Positions 25,059 to 36,824 of a stretch of 64,000 nt of DNA are shown piece after piece (position 1 is the first letter of the stretch; each line of letters begins with the position of its first letter). Under the pieces are notes generated by a model. It made no database searches, was not told the origin of the DNA, and saw only the letters and a list, made by a program, of their open reading frames with translations. The position numbers and the translations under genes were made by a program. Origin of the DNA: Marinimicrobium hydrolyticum (GTDB lineage Bacteria; Pseudomonadota; Gammaproteobacteria; Pseudomonadales; Cellvibrionaceae); assembly GCF_030848505.1 (NCBI RefSeq), contig NZ_JAVDDU010000001.1, forward strand, positions 1-64,000, written 5' to 3'.

Positions 25059-26788
25059 GCCGAGCGCAAAAACTGACATTGCCGCGTTGGCGCGTCTACT
25101 TAGTGGCGCTGGTGGTGCTCGCCCTGTGTTTGGCTCTACTCTGGCGCGTAACCAGTCTGCAAGTGCTGCCTCATACGGATCGGGGGTTTCAGTTTTTACA
25201 AAACCAGGGGCAGGCGCGCACCTTACGCACCGAGCCCATCAGTGCCTACCGCGGTGTCATTACCGATCGCAATGGTGAGCCTCTGGCAGTAAGTACGCCG
25301 GTAGAAAGTTTGTGGGCTGATCCCCAGGTGTTGATTCAAGCTCCCCACCGGTGGGCGGAACTGGCCGAAGCATTAGGTTGGGATAAAGCACGTCTGGAAT
25401 CGCGCCTGGCTCGTTTCGCCAGTCGAGAATTTATGTATCTGCGCCGCCACTTGCCTCCCCATCAGGCAGAACAAGTGTTGGCGCTTAATATTCCCGGGGT
25501 TTCCAGCCAAAGGGAATACCGGCGTTTTTACCCCGCCGGCGAAGTGACCGCACATTTGGTGGGGTTTACGGATATTGACGATCGCGGCCAGGAGGGAATG
25601 GAGCTGGCCTACGATGCTTGGCTCTCCGGCGAAAGCGGCGCCAAACAAGTACTCAAGGATTTGCGTGGCAACACCGTTAAAGAGTTGCAACTTATTAGAG
25701 CCGCGCGGCCGGGTCGTAGTCTGGCGCTGAGCATTGATCTGCGTCTTCAATACTTGGCGCATAGCGAACTGAAAGCCGCGGTACGCAGTCACGGGGCCAT
25801 AGGTGGCTCTTTGGTGATTATGGATGTGCACACGGGTGAAGTTCTGGCCATGACCAATCAGCCCGCTTACAACCCCAATGACCGCAACCGCGTTAGCGCT
25901 ACCGGATTGCGAAACCGAGCACTGACCGACTTATTCGAACCGGGTTCTACGGTTAAGCCGCTCGCCGTTATGGCCGCAATGGAAGCGGGAGAATTCCGTT
26001 CGGACTCCGTTATCGATACCAGCCCCGGCCATGTGTATGTGGGCGGGCATATGCTTTTGGATCCTGCCAATTACGGCGCCCTGGATCTGCCAATGATTAT
26101 TGCCAAGTCCAGTCAGGTGGGTATGACCAAACTGGCATTGGCCATGGAGCCCAACATCATACGCAGCATGTACGGGCGTCTGGGTTTGGGCCAGTCCCCC
26201 GGCACTGGCTTCCCCGGTGAAGGTGTAGGGCTCTTACCTTCGTACAGCCGCTGGCATCCGATCCAGCAAGCCAACTTTGCCTTCGGTTACGGGTTGAATC
26301 TAAGTTCGCTGCAGCTTGCGCAAGCCTATGGTGTGCTGGCCACGCGCGGGCTCAAGCGTCCACCGTCTTTGCTGCGCCTGACGGACGTTCCGGAGCCGGA
26401 ACGGGTAGTGGATGAAGCGCTGAGTGAGTCGATCGTGGACATGCTGCGTTTGGCTGTTAGCCCGAACGGAACTGGCCATCGGGCGAATCTGCCTTCATAC
26501 CCCGTGGCCGGAAAAACCGGTACTGTGCGTAAAGTGGGTGCCAACGGCTACATGGACAATAAGCACTTGGCCTCTTTCGCTGGCTTCGCACCGGCGGACA
26601 ACCCGCGCATCGTGGCGGTGGTCGTTATCGATGAGCCATCGGAAACCTTTTATTTTGGTGGTCAAGTGGCGGCACCGGTGTTCGCCCGGGTGGCGGAGCG
26701 GGCGCTTCGCTTGCTTCAGGTTCCGCCTGAAACCGAATCCCTGCAAAATCTGGTCGAGCAACCCCGGAGAGGGAGGCCTTTGTCCTGA
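25055..26788 (+). CDS. ftsI: FtsI (PBP3), septal transpeptidase
   Basis: A 577-residue class B penicillin-binding protein that cross-links septal peptidoglycan with FtsW. One N-terminal membrane helix (about 14-34), the pedestal domain (to about 230) and the transpeptidase domain follow in order. The active-site serine is in S298-T-V-K301 and the third motif is K487-T-G489. The second motif, normally SxN, reads S352-S-Q354 here (codons TCC AGT CAG at 26108-26116), an Asn to Gln change; the flanking KSSQVGMTKLALAM is otherwise typical. It overlaps ftsL by 4 bp and murE by 1 bp. Confidence 0.97.
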   Translation: MSRAQKLTLPRWRVYLVALVVLALCLALLWRVTSLQVLPHTDRGFQFLQNQGQARTLRTEPISAYRGVITDRNGEPLAVSTPVESLWADPQVLIQAPHRWAELAEALGWDKARLESRLARFASREFMYLRRHLPPHQAEQVLALNIPGVSSQREYRRFYPAGEVTAHLVGFTDIDDRGQEGMELAYDAWLSGESGAKQVLKDLRGNTVKELQLIRAARPGRSLALSIDLRLQYLAHSELKAAVRSHGAIGGSLVIMDVHTGEVLAMTNQPAYNPNDRNRVSATGLRNRALTDLFEPGSTVKPLAVMAAMEAGEFRSDSVIDTSPGHVYVGGHMLLDPANYGALDLPMIIAKSSQVGMTKLALAMEPNIIRSMYGRLGLGQSPGTGFPGEGVGLLPSYSRWHPIQQANFAFGYGLNLSSLQLAQAYGVLATRGLKRPPSLLRLTDVPEPERVVDEALSESIVDMLRLAVSPNGTGHRANLPSYPVAGKTGTVRKVGANGYMDNKHLASFAGFAPADNPRIVAVVVIDEPSETFYFGGQVAAPVFARVAERALRLLQVPPETESLQNLVEQPRRGRPLS

Positions 26789-28338
26789 TGGCGCTGATCA
26801 CTTCACAATTGACCCTGGGTCAACTCCTGCCTGATCACGATTTGGCCGCAGCCAGCGCCACTGTAGTGACGGGTTTGAGTCTGGACAGCCGAGCGCTCAA
26901 AGCTGGTGAAATTTTTGTCGCCCTGAGCGGCGCCCAACACGACGGTCGCGACTTTATAGAGGATGCGGTAGCCAAAGGTGCCTCGGGGGTATTGGTTGAA
27001 GCCGGAGAGCGTTGGCAGGATCCGGTGTTCACGCCGGTGCCTATTATCCCGATCGCGCATTTAGGTTCAGAGCTAAGCGCCATCGCCGGCCGTTGTTACG
27101 GCGATCCCAGCCATAAAGTGTGGCTTGTGGGTATCACCGGTACCAATGGCAAAACCACCTGCAGCGTACTGTTGGCTCAACTCACGTCTTTGTTGCGTGA
27201 GCGTGCTGCTGTAGTGGGTACATTGGGTTATGGCGTCCTGGAAAGTGATGCACCCTTGGGCGCTCGGTTGGATGCGCTGACCAGCACCGGATTGACCACT
27301 CCGGATGCCATCGGCGTGCAGCGTATTCTGGCTGACTTGGTGGCGCGCGGCGCTGCGTGCGTGAGTATGGAAGTGTCCTCCCACAGTTTGGTGCAGGGCC
27401 GAGTGGCGGCCTTGCAGTTCGACGCCGCGATCTTTACCAATCTCACGCACGATCACCTGGATTACCACGGCGACATGGAAAGCTATGGGCGCGCCAAACA
27501 GCGTCTACTGACCATGCCGGGGCTGCGTCACGCGATTGTAAATTTGGATGACCCCTGGGCGGCCGGTTTGTTAACACAGTTGCCTTCGGGAGTGTCCGGG
27601 TTGAGTTATTCGGTCGCTAATACCGACGCTGACATCCATCTGGCTGAGCGGGTTGACCAGCGCTCCGGTGTGAGTGCTTTGGTAGTCACACCCTGGGGGC
27701 AGGGCGAAGTGCATACCCGATTGCTGGGGCGGTTTAACATGGGCAATTTACTTGCCGCCATAGCCGCCGCTTGCTGCGAGGGGCACTCGTTAGAAGACGT
27801 GCTCAACGCCGTGCCACACTTGCAGGCTGCGCCCGGCCGTATGCAGCCGGTGATAGTGGATGACGACCAACAGGACATTCAAGTGATTGTGGACTACGCC
27901 CACACGCCTGACGCGTTGAAAAATTCTCTGCAGGCATTGAAGGACCATTTAACCGGCCGCTTGTGGTGTGTGTTTGGCTGTGGTGGCGACCGGGACAAAG
28001 CCAAGCGCCCCGCCATGGGTGCTTTGGCTGAGCGTTACAGTGATTTCACTATCGTCACCAATGATAACCCCCGCACAGAAGATCCCGCTCAGATCGCCTC
28101 CGATATCGTGCGTGGTATGGACAACCCCAGCAATTGTCTGGTGATCGCCGATCGGGCCCAGGCCATTGACTTGGCGGTTCAACAAGCCCGCGCTGGCGAT
28201 ACTGTCTTGATCGCGGGGAAAGGCCACGAGGACTACCAACTGTTTGCCGATAAAACCCTACCTTTTAGTGATGTCGAGCACGTGGCCCAATCGCTTCAGC
28301 GCCGGCTCGACAAACAGCGTGAGGAGGTATCGTCATGA
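26788..28338 (+). CDS. murE: UDP-MurNAc-tripeptide synthetase
   Basis: A 516-residue Mur ligase that adds meso-diaminopimelate to UDP-MurNAc-L-Ala-D-Glu. The ATP loop GITGTNGKTTCSVLL is near residue 115 and the mDAP-specificity motif DNPR is in VTNDNPRTEDP near residue 428, so the peptidoglycan is of the Gram-negative DAP type. N-terminal, central ATPase and C-terminal domains are complete. It starts in a TGATG junction with ftsI and overlaps murF by 4 bp. Confidence 0.98.
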   Translation: MALITSQLTLGQLLPDHDLAAASATVVTGLSLDSRALKAGEIFVALSGAQHDGRDFIEDAVAKGASGVLVEAGERWQDPVFTPVPIIPIAHLGSELSAIAGRCYGDPSHKVWLVGITGTNGKTTCSVLLAQLTSLLRERAAVVGTLGYGVLESDAPLGARLDALTSTGLTTPDAIGVQRILADLVARGAACVSMEVSSHSLVQGRVAALQFDAAIFTNLTHDHLDYHGDMESYGRAKQRLLTMPGLRHAIVNLDDPWAAGLLTQLPSGVSGLSYSVANTDADIHLAERVDQRSGVSALVVTPWGQGEVHTRLLGRFNMGNLLAAIAAACCEGHSLEDVLNAVPHLQAAPGRMQPVIVDDDQQDIQVIVDYAHTPDALKNSLQALKDHLTGRLWCVFGCGGDRDKAKRPAMGALAERYSDFTIVTNDNPRTEDPAQIASDIVRGMDNPSNCLVIADRAQAIDLAVQQARAGDTVLIAGKGHEDYQLFADKTLPFSDVEHVAQSLQRRLDKQREEVSS

Positions 28339-29711
28339 TGACTTCTGTTTCGCTTTCTCAGTTGGCTAAGCGTATCCCGGAATCACTCTCTCCGCGCCTG
28401 CGTCACGGCGATGCGGAGTTCGAGCACGTAAGCACCGACAGCCGACACATCAGTACCGGTGATTTGTTTATCGCCCTGCGTGGTGATCGCTTCGATGGCC
28501 ATGACTTTCTGTCACAAGTGGCACAGGCAGGTGCTTGTGCCGTGGTGGTGGAAGAGGAGCGCCCAGATCTAGCGCTACCGCAGTTGATCGTTCACGACAC
28601 TTTGGCCGCCCTCGGCCATCTGGGTGCTTTGAACCGGGATGCCTTTCCCGGTCCGGTTGTTGCGATTACCGGCAGCAGCGGAAAAACGACGGTGAAGACC
28701 ATGTTGGCCGCGATTCTCAGCCAGATGGGGGACACCCTCGCCACTCGTGGCAACCTGAATAATCACATCGGAGTGCCTTTAACGCTATTGGAAATAGGGC
28801 CTCAACACCGCTACGCCGTGATCGAGATGGGCGCCAGCGCCATGGGCGAAATTGCCTACCTGTGCACTCTGGCCAAGCCTGATGTGACTCTGGTGAATAA
28901 CGTCATGCAGGCGCATATCGCTGGGTTCGGTTCGCTGGAGAATGTGGCCAAGGCCAAAGGCGAAATCTACAGCGGTCTCGGCCCTAATGGCACAGCGGTG
29001 ATCAATCTTGATGATGCCTTTGCGCCACGCTGGCGGACTCGGATGGTTGATCGAAAAGTAATAGGGATTTCTCTGTACGAACCTGCAGCGCAGTGTCGCG
29101 CCGAAGCCATTGAACAGGGCGCGGAGAACCTGCGCTTCACGCTTATTACACCGCTTGGCCCGGTCGCCATCGAATTGCGCGGCGCTGGAGAGCACACGGT
29201 GCGCAACGCCCTCGCGGCTGCCGCTTGTGCCATCGCGGTCGGCGCCTCTTTGCAGCACATTCAAGACGGCTTAAAGGAATTTTCGCCGGTAGCCGGTCGG
29301 CAGTCCCAGTCACGAGGGTACGCGGGCGCTTTGATTATTGATGACAGCTACAACGCCAACCCAGGGTCGGTACGCGCCGCCATTGATGTTTTGGCCCACT
29401 ATGATGACGGGCAAATTTTAGTACTGGGAGATATGGGCGAGCTGGGCGATGAGGCTGAAGAGTTGCACCGGGAGATTGGACGCTACGCAGCCGAAAAAGG
29501 CCTGAACGCTTTGTTTGCGCTCGGGCCGCTCAGCGCTCATGCGGCAGAGGCGTTCGGCACAGGTGCTCACCATTACGACACGCACGAAGCATTGGTTACC
29601 GCACTGAAGGGCACCGTGGATGCTACCAGTAAAGTACTTATAAAAGGTTCTCGCAGCGCCAAGATGGACTTGGTGGTACGCGGCTTGAGCGAATCCGGAG
29701 AAGAAGAATAA
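28335..29711 (+). CDS. murF: UDP-MurNAc-tripeptide D-Ala-D-Ala ligase
   Basis: A 458-residue Mur ligase that attaches D-Ala-D-Ala to complete UDP-MurNAc-pentapeptide. The ATP loop is [15 protein letters not shown] near residue 112, and the C-terminal domain has [19 protein letters not shown] near residue 335. Its partner ddlB, which makes D-Ala-D-Ala, lies later in the same operon. It overlaps murE by 4 bp and mraY by 1 bp. Confidence 0.98.
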   Translation: MMTSVSLSQLAKRIPESLSPRLRHGDAEFEHVSTDSRHISTGDLFIALRGDRFDGHDFLSQVAQAGACAVVVEEERPDLALPQLIVHDTLAALGHLGALNRDAFPGPVVAITGSSGKTTVKTMLAAILSQMGDTLATRGNLNNHIGVPLTLLEIGPQHRYAVIEMGASAMGEIAYLCTLAKPDVTLVNNVMQAHIAGFGSLENVAKAKGEIYSGLGPNGTAVINLDDAFAPRWRTRMVDRKVIGISLYEPAAQCRAEAIEQGAENLRFTLITPLGPVAIELRGAGEHTVRNALAAAACAIAVGASLQHIQDGLKEFSPVAGRQSQSRGYAGALIIDDSYNANPGSVRAAIDVLAHYDDGQILVLGDMGELGDEAEELHREIGRYAAEKGLNALFALGPLSAHAAEAFGTGAHHYDTHEALVTALKGTVDATSKVLIKGSRSAKMDLVVRGLSESGEEE

Positions 29712-30793
29712 TGCTATTGTGGCTCGCTGAAATTTTACAGGAATACATTCGCGCCATGGCGGTGTTCCAATACCTTACCCTGCGCGCGCTGTTTGGGGTA
29801 ATCACTGCCCTGATCATTTCTTTGCTGCTCGGCCCCTGGATGATTCGCAGGCTCAACTACTTGCAAATTGGCCAAGCGGTTCGCAGTGACGGTCCGCAAA
29901 CACATCTGACCAAATCGGGAACTCCCACCATGGGCGGCACCTTGATTTTGGCGGCAATTTTTATCAGCACACTGTTGTGGACCGACCTTAGCAACCGCTA
30001 TGTGTGGGTAGTGCTCGTGGTTACCGGTGCATTTGGAGCCGTGGGCTGGGTCGACGATTATCGCAAAGTGGTGCATCGAAACCCGCGTGGTCTGCCGGCA
30101 CGCTGGAAATATTTGTGGCAGTCCGTGGCCGGATTGGGTGCGGCGGTATTTTTGTATTACACCGCTGCCATACCTGCGGAAACTCAGTTGTTTGTCCCAT
30201 TCTTTAAAAACATCGCCCTGGATATGGGGCTGTTTTACATCGTATTCAGTTATTTCGTGATCGTGGGTTCGAGCAACGCGGTCAACTTGACCGACGGCTT
30301 GGACGGTCTGGCCATCATGCCAACTGTGATGATTGCCGCTGCGCTGGGCATTATTGCTTACCTGTCTGGCCACGTTGAGTTCGCCAACTATCTGCAGATT
30401 GCCCACATTCCCGGCGCTGGTGAGCTGGTGGTGTTCTGCGCGACGTTGATGGGCGCAGGGCTGGGCTTTTTGTGGTTCAACACATACCCGGCCCAGGTGT
30501 TTATGGGCGATGTTGGCGCGCTGGCGCTCGGCGCTGCCCTAGGCGTGATGGCCGTCATGATTCGCCATGAAATTGTGTTCTTTATTATGGCGGGCATATT
30601 CGTCATGGAAACCGTCTCGGTGATCCTGCAGGTAGCCTCTTACAAGTTGACCGGCCGGCGTATTTTCCGCATGGCGCCGCTGCATCATCACTTTGAGTTG
30701 AAAGGCTGGCCAGAGCCCCGAGTCATTGTGCGTTTTTGGATTATTACCGTCATGCTCGTGTCATTCGGGCTGGCGACATTGAAACTGCGTTAA
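29711..30793 (+). CDS. mraY: Phospho-MurNAc-pentapeptide transferase
   Basis: A 360-residue, ten-helix inner-membrane enzyme that makes lipid I by moving phospho-MurNAc-pentapeptide onto undecaprenyl phosphate. Signatures are [11 protein letters not shown] near residue 74, GWVDDYRKV near residue 115, [14 protein letters not shown] near residue 192 and the C-terminal [15 protein letters not shown] near residue 320. All catalytic Asp residues seem present. It overlaps murF by one base. Confidence 0.98.
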   Translation: MLLWLAEILQEYIRAMAVFQYLTLRALFGVITALIISLLLGPWMIRRLNYLQIGQAVRSDGPQTHLTKSGTPTMGGTLILAAIFISTLLWTDLSNRYVWVVLVVTGAFGAVGWVDDYRKVVHRNPRGLPARWKYLWQSVAGLGAAVFLYYTAAIPAETQLFVPFFKNIALDMGLFYIVFSYFVIVGSSNAVNLTDGLDGLAIMPTVMIAAALGIIAYLSGHVEFANYLQIAHIPGAGELVVFCATLMGAGLGFLWFNTYPAQVFMGDVGALALGAALGVMAVMIRHEIVFFIMAGIFVMETVSVILQVASYKLTGRRIFRMAPLHHHFELKGWPEPRVIVRFWIITVMLVSFGLATLKLR

Positions 30794-30809
30794 GCAAAAG
30801 GTAGCTGTT

Positions 30810-32156
30810 GTGTCTGGACTGATAGCCACAAGCCAAATAACCGCCATCGTCGGCGCCGGTGTGACCGGCCTGTCCGTGGCGCGCTTTTTGGTGCGTCAGG
30901 CCCAGCCGTTTGTCATTTTTGACACGCGTGAAGATTTGGCTAATGCGGAACAGATTCGAACAGAGTTTGGTTCAGGTGCACTGGAGCTGGGAGAGCTGAA
31001 ACTCGAATCTTTGTCGTTGGCTCATGAAGTTGTGGTCAGCCCAGGGGTGCCTTTGAGTTCGCCGGTATTGCTTCAAGCCGCTGAAGCTGGCGTGCCGCTG
31101 ATAGGCGATATTGAATTGTTTGCTCGCCATGCGAAAGCGCCAGTAGTAGCCATCACGGGTTCCAACGCGAAAAGTACCGTCACTACCTTGGTTGCGGAAA
31201 TGGCAAAGCGTGATGGTGTAAACGTGGCCGTCGGCGGCAATATCGGTGTCGGCGCCCTGGACTTACTCCATGATAGTGTCGAACTCTATGTGCTGGAGCT
31301 GTCCAGCTTTCAGCTCGAAAGCGTTAGTCGTCTTAACGCCAGTGTAGCCTGCATTCTCAACGTCAGTGCCGATCACATGGATCGTTACTCCAGCCTGCAG
31401 GCCTACCACGCCGCCAAGCTGCGGATTTACTACGGGGCACAACAAATCGTTGTCAACCGCCGCGATGTACTGACGCAACCACCACTGGGTGTGGGCGTGA
31501 AACCCGTCGGCTTTGGCGGTAAAGCTGAATTCAACAGTTTCGGTTTGCTGGAGCGAGACGGCGGTACCTGGTTGGCCTGGCAGTTTGAGCCCCTAATGCC
31601 CGCTTCCGCTCTAAAAATTAAAGGCACCCACAATGTGGACAACGCCTTGGCGGCCTTGGCGATTGGCCATGCCGCTGGTTTAAAGCACGAGGCTATGCTG
31701 GAGGCGTTGCGCGCGTTTACGGGCCTGCCGCACCGGTGTGAGTGGATTCGGAATCTCGCCGGCGTGGACTATTTCAACGATTCCAAGGGCACCAACGTTG
31801 GCGCAACGCTCGCCGCTATCGAGGGGCTGTCGACCGACTATGACAAGCTGGTGTTGATTGCGGGAGGCGAGGGCAAGGGGGCTGATTTCTCACCGTTAAA
31901 GCCCGCCTCGCAACGCCATGTACGTGCGGTTGTGCTTATAGGCAAAGACGCCGATCGCTTGGCGCAGGCGTTGGCAAGTGCGGTGCAGATCGTACTTGCC
32001 AAGGATATGGCCGATGCGGTGTCCCAGGCGCGGCTATTGGCGCAAAGCGGGGATGCCGTACTGTTGTCACCCGCCTGCGCAAGCTTCGACATGTTCAACG
32101 GCTATGAACATCGTGGGCAGGCCTACTGCGCAGCGGTTAAGGAGCTGGTGGCATGA
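30810..32156 (+). CDS. murD: UDP-MurNAc-L-Ala D-glutamate ligase
   Basis: A 448-residue Mur ligase adding D-glutamate to UDP-MurNAc-L-Ala. The N-terminal dinucleotide-like fold [16 protein letters not shown] is at about residue 13, the ATP loop [15 protein letters not shown] near residue 115 (an Ala-Lys-Ser variant of the usual GKT/GKS loop, as found in many MurD) and [13 protein letters not shown] near residue 322. The start is GTG with AAAAGGTAGC 7 bp upstream. It overlaps ftsW by 4 bp. Confidence 0.97.
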   Translation: MSGLIATSQITAIVGAGVTGLSVARFLVRQAQPFVIFDTREDLANAEQIRTEFGSGALELGELKLESLSLAHEVVVSPGVPLSSPVLLQAAEAGVPLIGDIELFARHAKAPVVAITGSNAKSTVTTLVAEMAKRDGVNVAVGGNIGVGALDLLHDSVELYVLELSSFQLESVSRLNASVACILNVSADHMDRYSSLQAYHAAKLRIYYGAQQIVVNRRDVLTQPPLGVGVKPVGFGGKAEFNSFGLLERDGGTWLAWQFEPLMPASALKIKGTHNVDNALAALAIGHAAGLKHEAMLEALRAFTGLPHRCEWIRNLAGVDYFNDSKGTNVGATLAAIEGLSTDYDKLVLIAGGEGKGADFSPLKPASQRHVRAVVLIGKDADRLAQALASAVQIVLAKDMADAVSQARLLAQSGDAVLLSPACASFDMFNGYEHRGQAYCAAVKELVA

Positions 32157-33364
32157 CTATGATCCGCTTCCGCGAGCAAACCTTGTTGTCCTTGCCGTCG
32201 CGCATAGACCCCACCCTGCTTCTTCTGTGGTTGGCGTTGCTCTCCATTGGCTTGGTGATGATTTCTTCTTCTTCCGTGGCATTCGCTGCGGAACAGTATG
32301 GAGATCCCTGGTTTCTGGCCAAGCGGCATGCTGTGTATTTGTTGATGGGATTGGTTTTGGCCTTGGCGGTAATTGTTGTGCCCGTTGAACAGTGGCAGCG
32401 TTACAGTGGATGGCTGTTGCTGGTAACGATCTTACTGTTGGTGCTGGTGCTGATTCCGGGGGTTGGCAGAGAAGTGAACGGAGCGCGGCGCTGGATCGAT
32501 TTAGGCATCATTTCGATACAAGTGTCCGAGGTGGCTAAGTTCAGTGTCGTGGTGTTTTTTGCCAGTTACTTCGCTCGCCGCCACCAGGAGCTCTACACCG
32601 GCTGGCGCGGTTTTGCCAAGCCCTGTTTGGTGATCGGGCTGCTCGCCTTTTTGGTGCTATTGGAGCCAGATTTTGGCAGTGCCGTGGTATTAAGTGGCAC
32701 CGCTTTTGCGATGATGTTTATTGCCGGCGTAAAGTTGCGGCACTTTATGCTGTTGGTGGCGCTGGCTGGCGGGCTCCTGGCTATTGTTGCCATTACCTCT
32801 CCCTACCGGTTGCAGCGACTCATTACCTTCCTGGACCCTTGGGCGGATCAATTTAATACCGGCTATCAGCTGACTCAGTCCTTGATTGCGTTCGGGCGCG
32901 GAGAATGGTTTGGGCTGGGGCTGGGTAACAGCCTGCAAAAGCTCTTCTATCTGCCCGAGGCGCATACCGATTTTATCTTTTCCATTCTGGCAGAAGAGTT
33001 TGGGCTGGTAGGTGTCGTTATCGTGATCGGCTTGTTCGCCGCGATGATTTTCCGCATGTTTGTGGTGGCTCGGGCGTCTTTAGAGGCGGGCTCTGTATTT
33101 CCGGCTTTGGCTGTGTTCGGTGTAGCCATCCTGATTACCTTCCAAGTCTTTATTAACGTAGGTGTGGCTGCCGGTCTGCTGCCCACCAAAGGGCTAACTT
33201 TGCCGTTTATCAGTTATGGCGGCAGCAGTTTGTTGATTGGTTGTGCCCTGCTGGCATTGGTGCTGCGAGTGGAATCAGAGTTACACGTGAAGGCTGAGCC
33301 TCAAGTGCAGAAACGTCCTCGCACAGCCAGAGTTAGGCGAACGGTTATGGCGGAGGCTGCATGA
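32153..33364 (+). CDS. ftsW: FtsW, septal glycosyltransferase (SEDS)
   Basis: A 403-residue SEDS polymerase with ten membrane helices that builds septal glycan strands from lipid II together with FtsI. Motifs include SSSVAFAA in the first helix region, [16 protein letters not shown] near residue 103 and [16 protein letters not shown] near residue 345. Sequence length is normal. It overlaps murD and murG by 4 bp each, which places lipid II polymerisation next to lipid II synthesis. Confidence 0.98.
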   Translation: MTMIRFREQTLLSLPSRIDPTLLLLWLALLSIGLVMISSSSVAFAAEQYGDPWFLAKRHAVYLLMGLVLALAVIVVPVEQWQRYSGWLLLVTILLLVLVLIPGVGREVNGARRWIDLGIISIQVSEVAKFSVVVFFASYFARRHQELYTGWRGFAKPCLVIGLLAFLVLLEPDFGSAVVLSGTAFAMMFIAGVKLRHFMLLVALAGGLLAIVAITSPYRLQRLITFLDPWADQFNTGYQLTQSLIAFGRGEWFGLGLGNSLQKLFYLPEAHTDFIFSILAEEFGLVGVVIVIGLFAAMIFRMFVVARASLEAGSVFPALAVFGVAILITFQVFINVGVAAGLLPTKGLTLPFISYGGSSLLIGCALLALVLRVESELHVKAEPQVQKRPRTARVRRTVMAEAA

Positions 33365-34443
33365 TGTCACCTACGTCGTTACACATCATGATTATGGCCG
33401 GCGGTACGGGTGGGCACGTATTTCCCGCGCTGGCGGTTGCTCGAGTGTTGCAAGCGCAGGGCGCGCAGGTCTCCTGGTTGGGTAGTCCACGAGGTATAGA
33501 AGTGCGCGTAGTCCCCGAGGCCGGGTTCCCGTTGTTTGTTCTGCCTGTGCAAGGAGTGCGCGGGCGCGGAATTCTGGGTTTGCTGAAAGCGCCTGGGTTA
33601 ATTGCGCTGGCACTGTGGCGCGCCGTGCGGGTAATGCGTGAAACCCGTCCCGATCTTGTTATCGGCTTTGGCGGTTTTGCCAGCGGGCCTGGTGGTGTGG
33701 CAGCCCGTTTGTTGCGCAAGCCGTTGGTAATTCACGAGCAGAATGCCGTGGCCGGCACCACCAACCGCTTGTTGGCACGCTTGGCGACACGGGTCCTCAC
33801 GGCATTTCCAGATGTGCTTAAGAATGCAGAGGTGGTGGGTAACCCTGTGCGGCAGGAGATTGCCAGCCTGCCCGCGCCCACTCAGCGCTTTGAAAACAGA
33901 TCGGGTCCTTTGCGCTTGCTGGTGTTAGGTGGCAGCTTGGGTGCGCGCTTTATCAACGAACTGCTGCCAGAGGCGCTCGCAAGCCTCGCTGAAGAACAGC
34001 GTCCGCAGGTGCGTCATCAAGTGGGCCGTGGTCACGGTGAAAGCACCATGGCGCTGTACAGCCAGAAGGGCGTGCAAGCGGATGTGCATGAGTTTATTGA
34101 TGATATGGCGGATGCTTACGCGTGGGCCGATTTGGTGATTTGCCGGGCTGGAGCGCTCACCGTCTCTGAGCTAATGAACGTGGGCGTGGCCGCGATTCTT
34201 ATTCCGTTTCCTCACGCCATTGATGACCACCAGACTCAGAATGCAAGGCATTTGGTGGACGTCGGGGCGGCCCATTCAATCGCTCAGGCGGAACTGACGG
34301 TTGAACGGTTGGTGGCGCTGCTGACGGAACAATTTAATACACGAGAAAAATTGCTAAGCATGGCTCAAAAAGGTCGGCAGTTGGCTCAGCCAAATGCTGC
34401 TGAACATGTGGTGCAACACTGTCTGGAGTTTGTGCGTGGATAA
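33361..34443 (+). CDS. murG: MurG, lipid II-forming GlcNAc transferase
   Basis: A 360-residue peripheral membrane enzyme that adds GlcNAc to lipid I to make lipid II. The two Rossmann domains carry [16 protein letters not shown] near residue 11 and [15 protein letters not shown] near residue 190, and the donor-binding [12 protein letters not shown] is near residue 260. Its 3' end overlaps murC by 8 bp. Confidence 0.98.
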   Translation: MMSPTSLHIMIMAGGTGGHVFPALAVARVLQAQGAQVSWLGSPRGIEVRVVPEAGFPLFVLPVQGVRGRGILGLLKAPGLIALALWRAVRVMRETRPDLVIGFGGFASGPGGVAARLLRKPLVIHEQNAVAGTTNRLLARLATRVLTAFPDVLKNAEVVGNPVRQEIASLPAPTQRFENRSGPLRLLVLGGSLGARFINELLPEALASLAEEQRPQVRHQVGRGHGESTMALYSQKGVQADVHEFIDDMADAYAWADLVICRAGALTVSELMNVGVAAILIPFPHAIDDHQTQNARHLVDVGAAHSIAQAELTVERLVALLTEQFNTREKLLSMAQKGRQLAQPNAAEHVVQHCLEFVRG

Positions 34444-35860
34444 GACCATCGAATACTACCAAGTGCCTGAGATGCGCCGCATTCGCCGTATTCATTTTAT
34501 CGGTATTGGCGGTGCGGGTATGAGTGGCATTGCGGAAGTATTACTGAACCAGGGCTATGAAATTTCTGGCTCCGACCTCAAGGAATCCAGCGCGACCCAA
34601 CGCTTAAGGACCATGGGGGCAACAATATTTATTGGTCACAATGCTGAAAATGTGACAGGTGCGAATGTGGTGGTTAACTCCAGCGCGGTGAACAATCTAA
34701 ACCCCGAGATGGTCAGCGCTCGTGAGCGACGGATCCCCATCGTAAGACGCGCGGAAATGTTGGGTGAACTGATGCGCTATCGCCACGGCATTGCCGTGGC
34801 CGGAACCCACGGCAAAACGACTACCACCAGTTTGATGGCCTCGGTGCTGGCAGCGGCCGGACGCGATCCCACCTTCATCATCGGTGGCCTGGTCAACAGC
34901 GCTGGGAGTAATGCTCAGTTGGGGGGTAGCCGTTACCTGTTGGCTGAAGCGGACGAAAGCGATGCATCGTTTCTGCATTTGCAGCCCATGGTGGCCGTGG
35001 TTACCAACATCGATGCGGATCACATGGAAACCTATGAAGGTGACTTTTCCCGTTTGAAGAGAACCTTTATCGAGTTTCTGCACAACCTGCCGTTCTACGG
35101 TCTTGCCGTTTTGTGCAAGGACGATCCGGTGGTGATGGAAATTATCGAAGATTTAGGTCGCCCGACGGTCACTTACGGACTCTCAGAGGGGTGTGACTAC
35201 AGAGCAGTGAATGTGCGCAAGAACAAAACCCAAACTCAGTTCGAAGTCCTGCGCCCGGGTAATGCCAAGCCTTTGGCTATTGAATTGAATATTCCCGGAA
35301 TGCACAACGTGCTCAACGCTACCGCTGTAATTGCGGTAGCGATGGAAGAAGGGATAGCTGATGAGGCTATCCAAAGTGGTTTGAAAAACTTTGCCGGCGT
35401 CGGCCGCCGTTTTCAGGTCTATGGCAACTACCCGGTGGGGGACGGAGAAGCCATGCTGGTGGATGATTACGGTCACCACCCTCGAGAAGTCGCGGCGACC
35501 ATTCAGGCGATTCGCGATGGTTGGCCGGAGCGCCGCCTGGTAATGGTGTATCAGCCACACCGTTACACCCGCACCCGCGACTTGTACGAGGACTTTGTCG
35601 ATGTGCTGTCGTCGGTGGATGCACTGGTTTTACTGGAAGTGTACAGCGCGGGTGAAGAACCCATTCCCGGCGCTGACGGTCGTCATCTCAGCCGCAGCAT
35701 TCGAGTCCGCGGCCAAGTGGAGCCGATTTTTGTCGAGGGCATTGAGGCCGTACCTGGGGTAATCAAAGACATCGCCCAGGCCGGCGACATTATTATCACG
35801 CAGGGCGCCGGTAACATCGGTGCTTTGGCGATTGAACTTGCCAAGCGCAAGTTACAGTAA
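34436..35860 (+). CDS. murC: UDP-MurNAc L-alanine ligase
   Basis: A 474-residue Mur ligase that adds L-Ala to UDP-MurNAc. The N-terminal [17 protein letters not shown] and the ATP loop [15 protein letters not shown] near residue 122 are clear, and [14 protein letters not shown] lies near residue 344. The open frame reaches back into murG, but the GTG at 34436, 8 bp after TGGAG, gives the normal length and an 8-bp overlap with murG; an ATG at 34472 is the alternative. Gene order is that of all gammaproteobacteria. Confidence 0.96.
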   Translation: MDKTIEYYQVPEMRRIRRIHFIGIGGAGMSGIAEVLLNQGYEISGSDLKESSATQRLRTMGATIFIGHNAENVTGANVVVNSSAVNNLNPEMVSARERRIPIVRRAEMLGELMRYRHGIAVAGTHGKTTTTSLMASVLAAAGRDPTFIIGGLVNSAGSNAQLGGSRYLLAEADESDASFLHLQPMVAVVTNIDADHMETYEGDFSRLKRTFIEFLHNLPFYGLAVLCKDDPVVMEIIEDLGRPTVTYGLSEGCDYRAVNVRKNKTQTQFEVLRPGNAKPLAIELNIPGMHNVLNATAVIAVAMEEGIADEAIQSGLKNFAGVGRRFQVYGNYPVGDGEAMLVDDYGHHPREVAATIQAIRDGWPERRLVMVYQPHRYTRTRDLYEDFVDVLSSVDALVLLEVYSAGEEPIPGADGRHLSRSIRVRGQVEPIFVEGIEAVPGVIKDIAQAGDIIITQGAGNIGALAIELAKRKLQ

Positions 35861-35873
35861 CTGGAGCAAAACT

Positions 35874-36824
35874 TTGAGCGAACAGCATTCTACAGCTACC
35901 GATTCACTTTCTCAGTCGTTGGGACGGGTTGGCGTGCTCTTTGGTGGCGTCTCCGCCGAGCGGGAGATCTCGCTGCAATCCGGTGCCGCAGTGATGCAGG
36001 CATTGAGTGATCTCGGCATCGAGCATGTGGGCATTGATATTGGTGCAACCGCGATTGCGGACATTCAAGCCGCGCAACTGGATCGGGCCTTTGTCGCTTT
36101 GCATGGCCCCGGTGGTGAAGACGGTCGTATCCAAGCGGTACTGGAATATCTGCACATCCCCTATACCGGCAGCGATGTACAGTCCTCCGCGCTGGCGATG
36201 GACAAGCTGCGCAGCAAGCAATTGTGGAGTGGCGTCGGCTTGCCAACGCCTGAATTCTCGGTGCTGGACAGTCAAAGTGACTTCTCCGCCGTGCTGCAGA
36301 GCTTAGGTGGTGAAGCCTTCGTCAAGCCTGCCCACGAAGGCTCCAGTTTGGGAATGGCCCGGGTAGGGAGCGTTGAGGAATTGACTCAAGCTTACGAGGC
36401 CGCCGCGAAATTCGATGGCAGCGTACTGGTCGAGCGGCTCGTGACCGGCGCGGAGTACACCGTCGCCATCTTGGGTGACTCAGCACTGCCTCCGATCAAG
36501 CTCGAAACGGATCACCGCTTTTACGATTTCGATGCTAAGTACCTTGCGGATGACACACGCTACATCTGTCCGTGTGGGCTTGATGAGAAAAAAGAGCAAC
36601 AACTAAAAGACTTGGCACTACAGGCATTTTCCAGTCTCGGGTGTCGGGGTTGGGGCCGTGTGGATGTCATGGCTGATCAAGCTGGAGACTTCTATTTGCT
36701 GGAAGTGAATACCATCCCCGGCATGACCAGTCACAGCTTAGTGCCCATGGCGGCGCGAGCCGAGGGACTGTCTTTTAGTGCACTGATTCTACGGATTTTG
36801 CAGGAGAGTTTACGCCGCTCATGA
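35874..36824 (+). CDS. ddlB: D-alanine-D-alanine ligase B
   Basis: A 316-residue ATP-grasp enzyme making the D-Ala-D-Ala dipeptide used by MurF. VLFGGVSAEREISLQSG is the N-terminal domain signature, GEAFVKPAHEGSSLGMARV marks the ATP-binding region and YLLEVNTIPGMTSHSLVPMA the C-terminal active-site loop. I start it at TTG 35874, which has GGAG 7 bp upstream and begins 13 bp after murC; the frame extends further up inside murC without support. It overlaps ftsQ by 4 bp. Confidence 0.95.
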   Translation: MSEQHSTATDSLSQSLGRVGVLFGGVSAEREISLQSGAAVMQALSDLGIEHVGIDIGATAIADIQAAQLDRAFVALHGPGGEDGRIQAVLEYLHIPYTGSDVQSSALAMDKLRSKQLWSGVGLPTPEFSVLDSQSDFSAVLQSLGGEAFVKPAHEGSSLGMARVGSVEELTQAYEAAAKFDGSVLVERLVTGAEYTVAILGDSALPPIKLETDHRFYDFDAKYLADDTRYICPCGLDEKKEQQLKDLALQAFSSLGCRGWGRVDVMADQAGDFYLLEVNTIPGMTSHSLVPMAARAEGLSFSALILRILQESLRRS

